This document shows, in pieces, positions 59,059-64,000 of a stretch of 64,000 nucleotides of DNA. Each line of letters begins with the position of its first letter. The stretch's first letter is position 1. Source of the DNA: Verticillium longisporum (taxonomy: Eukaryota > Ascomycota > Sordariomycetes > Glomerellales > Plectosphaerellaceae); NCBI GenBank assembly GCA_019188255.1, contig JAETXT010000004.1, forward strand, positions 1,736,001-1,800,000, given 5' to 3'. Under the pieces are notes generated by a model that did no database searches, was not told where the DNA came from, and saw only the letters and a list, made by a program, of their open reading frames with translations. The translations under genes were made by a program, and so were the position numbers.

Positions 59059-60634
59059 ATTACGACTTGATGACCTGGCGTTGATCTCACCCGTGGTAGG
59101 CTGAGACGTGGATCGTTGGTTTTCTTCCTTTCTTTCACACCTGTTCCTACTTAGGCAGACGAGGTGCGCAACAATGGTCATATTGAGCGGACCTTTCCTC
59201 TCTTCCAGGCTGGAAGGCTCCAACTGGCTGAATGAACATGCACATCTGGGGAGTTTGGCGGGCAGGCCAGGAACCGTGACATATTCTTTTTAGTGGGCAA
59301 TGGCGTCCGGCCTCGTGCATGCTGTTCTGAGCTGAGATTTTTGGGAATGCATCTTGTTCGTCCACTTGCTCTTGATGTTTCTGCTCGGTGATGCAAGCGT
59401 GCCTACTGGACTTGCTGATGGCGTGACTAGCCAACTGCCGGGGTGGGTGGCGTGTGAACGTGTATGCAGCTTGCGAGACTATCGCAGCAAGCCCCTCCGT
59501 AGGAGCCGGCTTTGCAATGCTGCCGTGACAAGGCATCTTCCTGACATGCAAGACATCACCGCAACGACAAATGGCATGCAGCTCTTGCTTGTGCTGTGTA
59601 CCTGACAGCAGCGACTGTCCAAGAATGGACTTCAGGCCAGCAGCTCCGAGTGCAAAAGAGCAAAACAAAGAATAGCGTGAAGCCTTTGCCTTAGCAGACG
59701 GAGAAGTACAGCATGAGCTTACATGGAAGGGAAAAAAATAAAATGAAATCCGATAGCAACTGGACGTTTCGATCGTCCGACCTCCGGGTTATGAGCCCGG
59801 CGCGCTTCCGCTGCGCCAAGTTGCTTTTATTGGATGACTTGGGCCACGAGTGTGGAGACTATATCGATAGTTTGCTCACGAATGCCATGTACGCAGACAC
59901 ACCCCAAACCTGGCCTTGCACAGGTTACACGCTACAACTGGGATTTCCTGGCAGGTTGCCAGGCAGGATGTCAGGACAATTCGGTGCGGCAGGTTCAACA
60001 ACACGATGCATCCGTCACAGACAAGTCGTTCATAGCAAATTCACCAGCCCATCCGGGACCGGTCATTATTATATCCTCGTATGTACAGATCCCAGGCATA
60101 GTCGCCGAGTCCACCACCATTTCATTGCCGCGTCCTGTATCAATGCACTCGGGGGTAAAAACCAAGTTCACCTTTTCTCTCATACCGTGAAATCACGCCG
60201 AGCATGGAAATGAGAAACGCAACCGGGGGCGAAAGAGAGGGGGGGTGTACATGGTAACAACGCTGACGCGCGCCCCGTGCACACCATGCCAAGCAAATTT
60301 CGTAGAATAACCACCGCTCAACAGAAGCACGCCCAATGGTGACAGTGGGAGCGCATCACTTCGGTGCTTGCGTGCGTCGTTGGTCAAGTAACCATGCCGA
60401 TTAGGATGCCCCAAAAGTCATGGTATTGAAATGGGTGCCATCGGAATAGGCCAACATGCTGAATGATGCCGAATATCCAAGATTCACCATGTCTGATGAA
60501 GTGAGGTGGAGGTGGTTGTCGTTCCGGCCCGGAGGAGGTGAGGGGAAAAAGGAAAGCCTTGGTCATTAATGCAAGTGGGATGTTGTGGTCCAGAAACGCC
60601 AAAGTCGTGTCGCCGGTCGTTCTCTGCTCCTCAA
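59059..60634. other. Convergent region with initiator tRNA gene
   Basis: About 1.6 kb between the polo kinase and the Sel1 gene. Apart from the tRNA at 59754-59825 I see no gene; open frames are short and lack domains. Confidence 0.5.
59754..59825 (-). tRNA. Initiator tRNA-Met (CAU)
   Basis: Read on the minus strand, the 72 bases fold into a complete cloverleaf: acceptor stem AGCAACT / AGTTGCT, D arm GCGC-AGCGGAA-GCGC, anticodon arm CCGGG-CTCATAA-CCCGG with anticodon CAT, and T arm GGACG-ATCGAAA-CGTCC. The T loop begins with A and ends AAA instead of TTC, and the first pair is A1-T72; both are marks of eukaryotic initiator tRNA rather than elongator tRNA-Met. There is no intron and CCA is not encoded. 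Downstream, a TTTT-free but AT-rich stretch ends near a T run at 59728-59738 (AAAAAA on the plus strand), a plausible polymerase III terminator. Confidence 0.95.
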
Positions 60635-62958
60635 TTACATGAGAATGCAGTCCTTGTCGTCGCCCTTCTTGGCCTTGCCGTTGCGTGGCGGCGCAACCTC
60701 CATAGGTGTTCCACCGCTGACGGCCGCCTGAATAATGGCAATCCTCTGCCTTGCGCGGTCGTCTCCAGAGTCAGCTGCCTTGACGTACCACACGTTGGCC
60801 TCCAAGATGTCGCGCCGGCATCCGATGCCCATCTCTGTGAAGTACCCGACGGCATACTGCGCCTTGACGAAGCCTTTTGTGACGGTCAGTACGAAAATCA
60901 GACAAGTTTCGGGGCAGGTGACTTACCAAGCTCCGCAGGTCGCCTGGCCCACTCGTAGGCTTCTTCTTCATCCTTCTCGAGGATAGGCTCTGCACCGACC
61001 ATGTACCACGCACACAGTCCCATCATGGCGGCCGCGTGGCCCTTCTCAGCCGCGCCAGTGTAAAAGTGCACACTGAGGGCAGGGTCCCTCGGACATCCGA
61101 GCTTGCCATGTTCATATGCTTCCCCCATACGGAAGTTAGCTTCGGGATGTCCAAGTTCAGCAGCTTGCGTGAACAGCTCGGCAGCGTAGTTTTCGTCCTT
61201 GAAGACATCGTCCCCGTAGCCCGTCTCGTACAAGCACGCCAACTGATATGGTGCCGAATTGTAGATGGAGTCCGCGGCTTCCGCCGCCAGTTTCATCCAC
61301 TTGATGCCTTCGCGGTAGCGCTTCTCTCCGAGGTCACCCACGAGGCATGCCTTGCCTAACCTCGTCATGGCACCGGGGTGTCTCTTTGACGCGGCGATAC
61401 GAAGGAACTGGACAGCTTTCGCCGGGTCCTTGCGACACCCCCAACCGAATTCGTAGCACAGAGCACTTCGGTATCCGGACTCGGCGTGGCCATGCTTGGC
61501 AGCAATCACAAATAGGGGGAAAGCCTGGCTGTAATCTTCCTTGCCCTTGCTGAAGAGACCAGACGCATAGCCATCGGCAAGGTAGTATTGCGCAAACGGA
61601 TATCCAGCGCTCGACAGCTTTTGGAGGATCTGCTTGGCCTCTTTCACCAGCTCCTGCGGAGATCCCTTGATCTGGTCGTCTCCCTTCTTCCTTGCAGGCT
61701 CTTCCCAATCAAGCCCTTGCTCCTGGGCCGTGGAGATGAGGAAAACAGCAAAGGAGTATTGGATGGAGAGATCGGTTGTCTTCTTAACATTTTGACGATA
61801 CATCTCCAAGGTTTTCTCGGCGCTGAGAAGAGAAGCGTTGTTACCGACAGCATTCCGTAGCCTGTTGTTGTCAAAGCTAATGGGAGCCGGGGCCTGTTGA
61901 GGGTAGGGCACGTTCAGAAGCTCGGCGTAGGAAGACGGCCTGACATCGGGGGAACGCCTCGACTGAGCAGACGACACTCGGTTACCAGGCATCAAGCCAG
62001 GCGAGCGGCTGCGGGCACCAAAGTCGGAGTAGGTTGAGTAGACAGACGGGGGCCGCTGAAGCGGGCCGCGCTGAGCAAAACCGCTCGAGCTGGGGGTCAG
62101 GCGTCGGTTGATGCCGGCACCCGCGGCCAGATCGGGGTTGGAGGCTGACCTGCCATCTGGCATGTTGGGTGCGCTCGCCACCCGCTCAGGAGGATACTGG
62201 TCTTGGTGGTGGTATTGGAACAGCGGTACGGACTGGTTTCGGGGCATGTGGCCCTCAATGAGAGAGCTCTCTGCCGATCCATTGTCGCGGCACTCGGAAT
62301 TCTCGTTGATGCCAGAAATCGAGCTTGCACTGGTCGATGCCGAGGACTCCTTGGAGACGTGTTGTCGCCTTGTGCTTGTAGTGCCATCAGATTCACGGCT
62401 GTTGCGATTGTCGTCCTGCAACGTCGTATCATTTGCCGTGATCCCACTGATATCTTCGGGTGCGGGGTTTGTGTAGTTGCTGTTCGGAGAGAAACCAAGG
62501 TCGAAGTCTCCCAGCGAGCCGCTGCCCATGGGACTTCCTAGCTGGGGTGCGTGTCGGCTGGATACAGTCGATGCTGGCGAAAGCGGCTGACGGTCGTGGT
62601 CTCGCGGGCGAGAGCTCTGACTGTAATGACTGGTCGGCGATTGGAGCACTGGGCTGTGTGGTGGCAGGTGGGAGTTGGTAGGCGACTGAGGTTGACTTCG
62701 CTGCCGCGTGCGGTCTGCGACCACAAACTCTGCGGTGGCGCCATGCACCTGCTCGATATTGGCATTGGAGTGAACCCAGTTGTCGGCCTGGAAATTGACT
62801 CTCACGGGAGAGACGGGAGCGTCCCGAATACGTGGAGAGGTGGGTCCAGGTTTAACATCGACTCCCAGTCTTTCATGGGAATGAGGGGCCCGCGGCAGTA
62901 GCTTGTGTGTATTGGGGCTTGTCGGCTCCGGAGGGGGGGAGGTTACAGTGGCGGCCAT
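60635..62958 (-). CDS. Sel1-repeat protein with CaaX box, SKT5/CHS4-like chitin synthase activator
   Basis: Two exons, 62958-60927 and 60873-60635, 756 aa. The first ~370 residues are Ser/Pro-rich and disordered. Sel1 repeats follow: QKLSSAGYPFAQYYLADGYA, AFPLFVIAAKHGHAESGYRS, FLRIAASKRHPGAMTRLGKA, WMKLAAEAADSIYNSAPYQL, LFTQAAELGHPEANFRMGEA, HFYTGAAEKGHAAAMMGLCA, and the last across the exon join (AELGFVKAQYAVGYFTEMGI). The end is GDDKDCILM, a CaaX prenylation signal (C-I-L-M). Yeast Skt5/Chs4 has the same layout and farnesyl anchor and brings chitin synthase III to the bud neck; a matching role at septa and the cell wall is inferred. The stop is TAA at 60635-60637. A plain Sel1 protein is possible, but the CaaX supports the Skt5 group. 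Confidence 0.9.
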
Positions 62959-64000
62959 GATGGCCAGGGTGTGTGGTAACGTCTTTGATGGATAGAGTTC
63001 GTTGCGGCTGCTTGTTCAACGGCGAGGCAAGACAACACGGAAGGGCAGTCGTGGAGTGAACGAGGCCAACTGCTATTGCTCGGACGTCTCGACGAGCATT
63101 GATGCAGGCAGATTTCTCCGAGGTTCGGTCGCGGTACGAGAGATCGCAAGACGGTAGGTAGGATGCGCCCGCAAGCTTGCCGAGTCGATCGCAGCAGAAA
63201 CGAGCGGAATGCTGTGCAACGAAGGTTTGCTGCCGTGTGAGCCGCGCGGTCGCTAAGGCTGATCAGGGGGTATTAAGAACTAGATACTGGATAGAGCAGT
63301 TAGTCGTGGCTGTACTGGCGAAGTGTGCACAGTCAATGATTGCAACAGCGAGGAAATTGATCGAGGTAAGGTAGGCGGTTGGGCGGTGGGTATGAAGATG
63401 AGGAGGTTCTGCTGGGGGTTTTGGAGGCCCAGTCGTATCCTGCCCTAGGAAACCGGCTGCTTGGCGCCATGCATGCTCGACTCCAGCAATGCGTGTGGTG
63501 GTGCAGATGGACGTGCAGGCTGGGCGGCGAGCGTTTTATGTAAGGCGTTCCTGGGGCTGGATGGAGCAGTGGCCCAGTCAAATGAACTCGAATGACACTG
63601 TCTTCTCTTCGCTTCAGGAACAGAGACGGACCAGAGCGGGCAGGCTGGCAGGATAGTGTTCAGCCCATGGCACCGAAGAAGCCGTCCAGTGCCTCTGGCA
63701 GCGGTGGGCGCTGTCAATGCGGGAAGGCAGCAGCAGCCACCTAGGCTGCTAGACCACCCAGCGACCCGGCCATGGGGTGAATTTCGCCTGAGCTGAACAC
63801 TGCTGCTCCCGGGCTGACTCTTTCGAACCTCGCACGGCAGGCAGGCGCGGCACCCGCAGCTTTGTCATACCTCGGCCGGTAACTCGGCGAAGGTAGCAGG
63901 CAAGGCAAGGCGGCCCCAATCCATGGCTCGGAGTCTGTATTTCGCTCCGAACCTGAGCTGTCCCATCAAAAGCCTCAGAGGAGGACCCCGACGGTGACAC
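62959..64000. other. Right-edge region upstream of the Sel1 gene
   Basis: About 1 kb with the Sel1 gene's promoter. The minus-strand frame open to the window edge (63749-64000) has no recognisable domain and may be noise or the end of a gene beyond the edge. Confidence 0.4.

Noticed and set aside
1..64000. CRISPR array, prophage or bacterial operon
   Set aside because: Spliceosomal introns, eukaryotic tRNA and nuclear gene families show fungal nuclear DNA; no regular spacer-repeat array was seen.

Overview
The window is nuclear DNA of a filamentous ascomycete, most likely a Sordariomycete. It is GC-rich, genes on both strands have one to seven exons, introns are mostly 45-110 nt with GTRAGT donors and CTRAC branch sites, and several families are typical of fungi (DAL5-type allantoate permease, SKT5/CHS4-type Sel1 protein, secreted class-3 lipase). 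I name no species.

Layout. 0-5 kb: an Old Yellow Enzyme-like gene cut by the left edge, divergent from an MFS permease, then an ACT-domain gene. 5-15.5 kb: Prp39 (minus), a synaptojanin-type Sac1/5-phosphatase (plus) and a low-complexity hypothetical. 16.5-25 kb: 14-3-3 with an 8-nt microexon, a secreted lipase, a small cysteine-containing secreted protein and ribosomal protein L36. 25-32 kb: a UBX protein divergent from proteasome subunit beta-3, then a SERCA-type calcium pump. 34.6-39.3 kb: a DH-PH Rho GEF with an in-frame stop, and an SBDS-fold protein. 39.3-50 kb: gene-poor, holding only a small membrane protein. 50-64 kb: OPA3-like protein, DXD glycosyltransferase, polo kinase, initiator tRNA-Met, and a Sel1 protein ending in a CaaX box.

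The genes are mostly housekeeping (splicing, ribosome, proteasome, phosphoinositides, calcium, mitosis, cell wall) and do not form one metabolic cluster. The only pathway-like arrangement is the divergent oxidoreductase/permease pair at the left edge.

Two window-wide features stand out. First, four conserved genes need five reading-frame corrections, each at a C run of the coding strand that is one or two bases short; this looks like a systematic sequence defect rather than biology. Second, tracts built from TACCTAGGTA/TAAGGTACC palindromes recur in intergenic DNA and avoid coding exons. I found no CRISPR array, no intact transposon and no convincing new multi-gene system.
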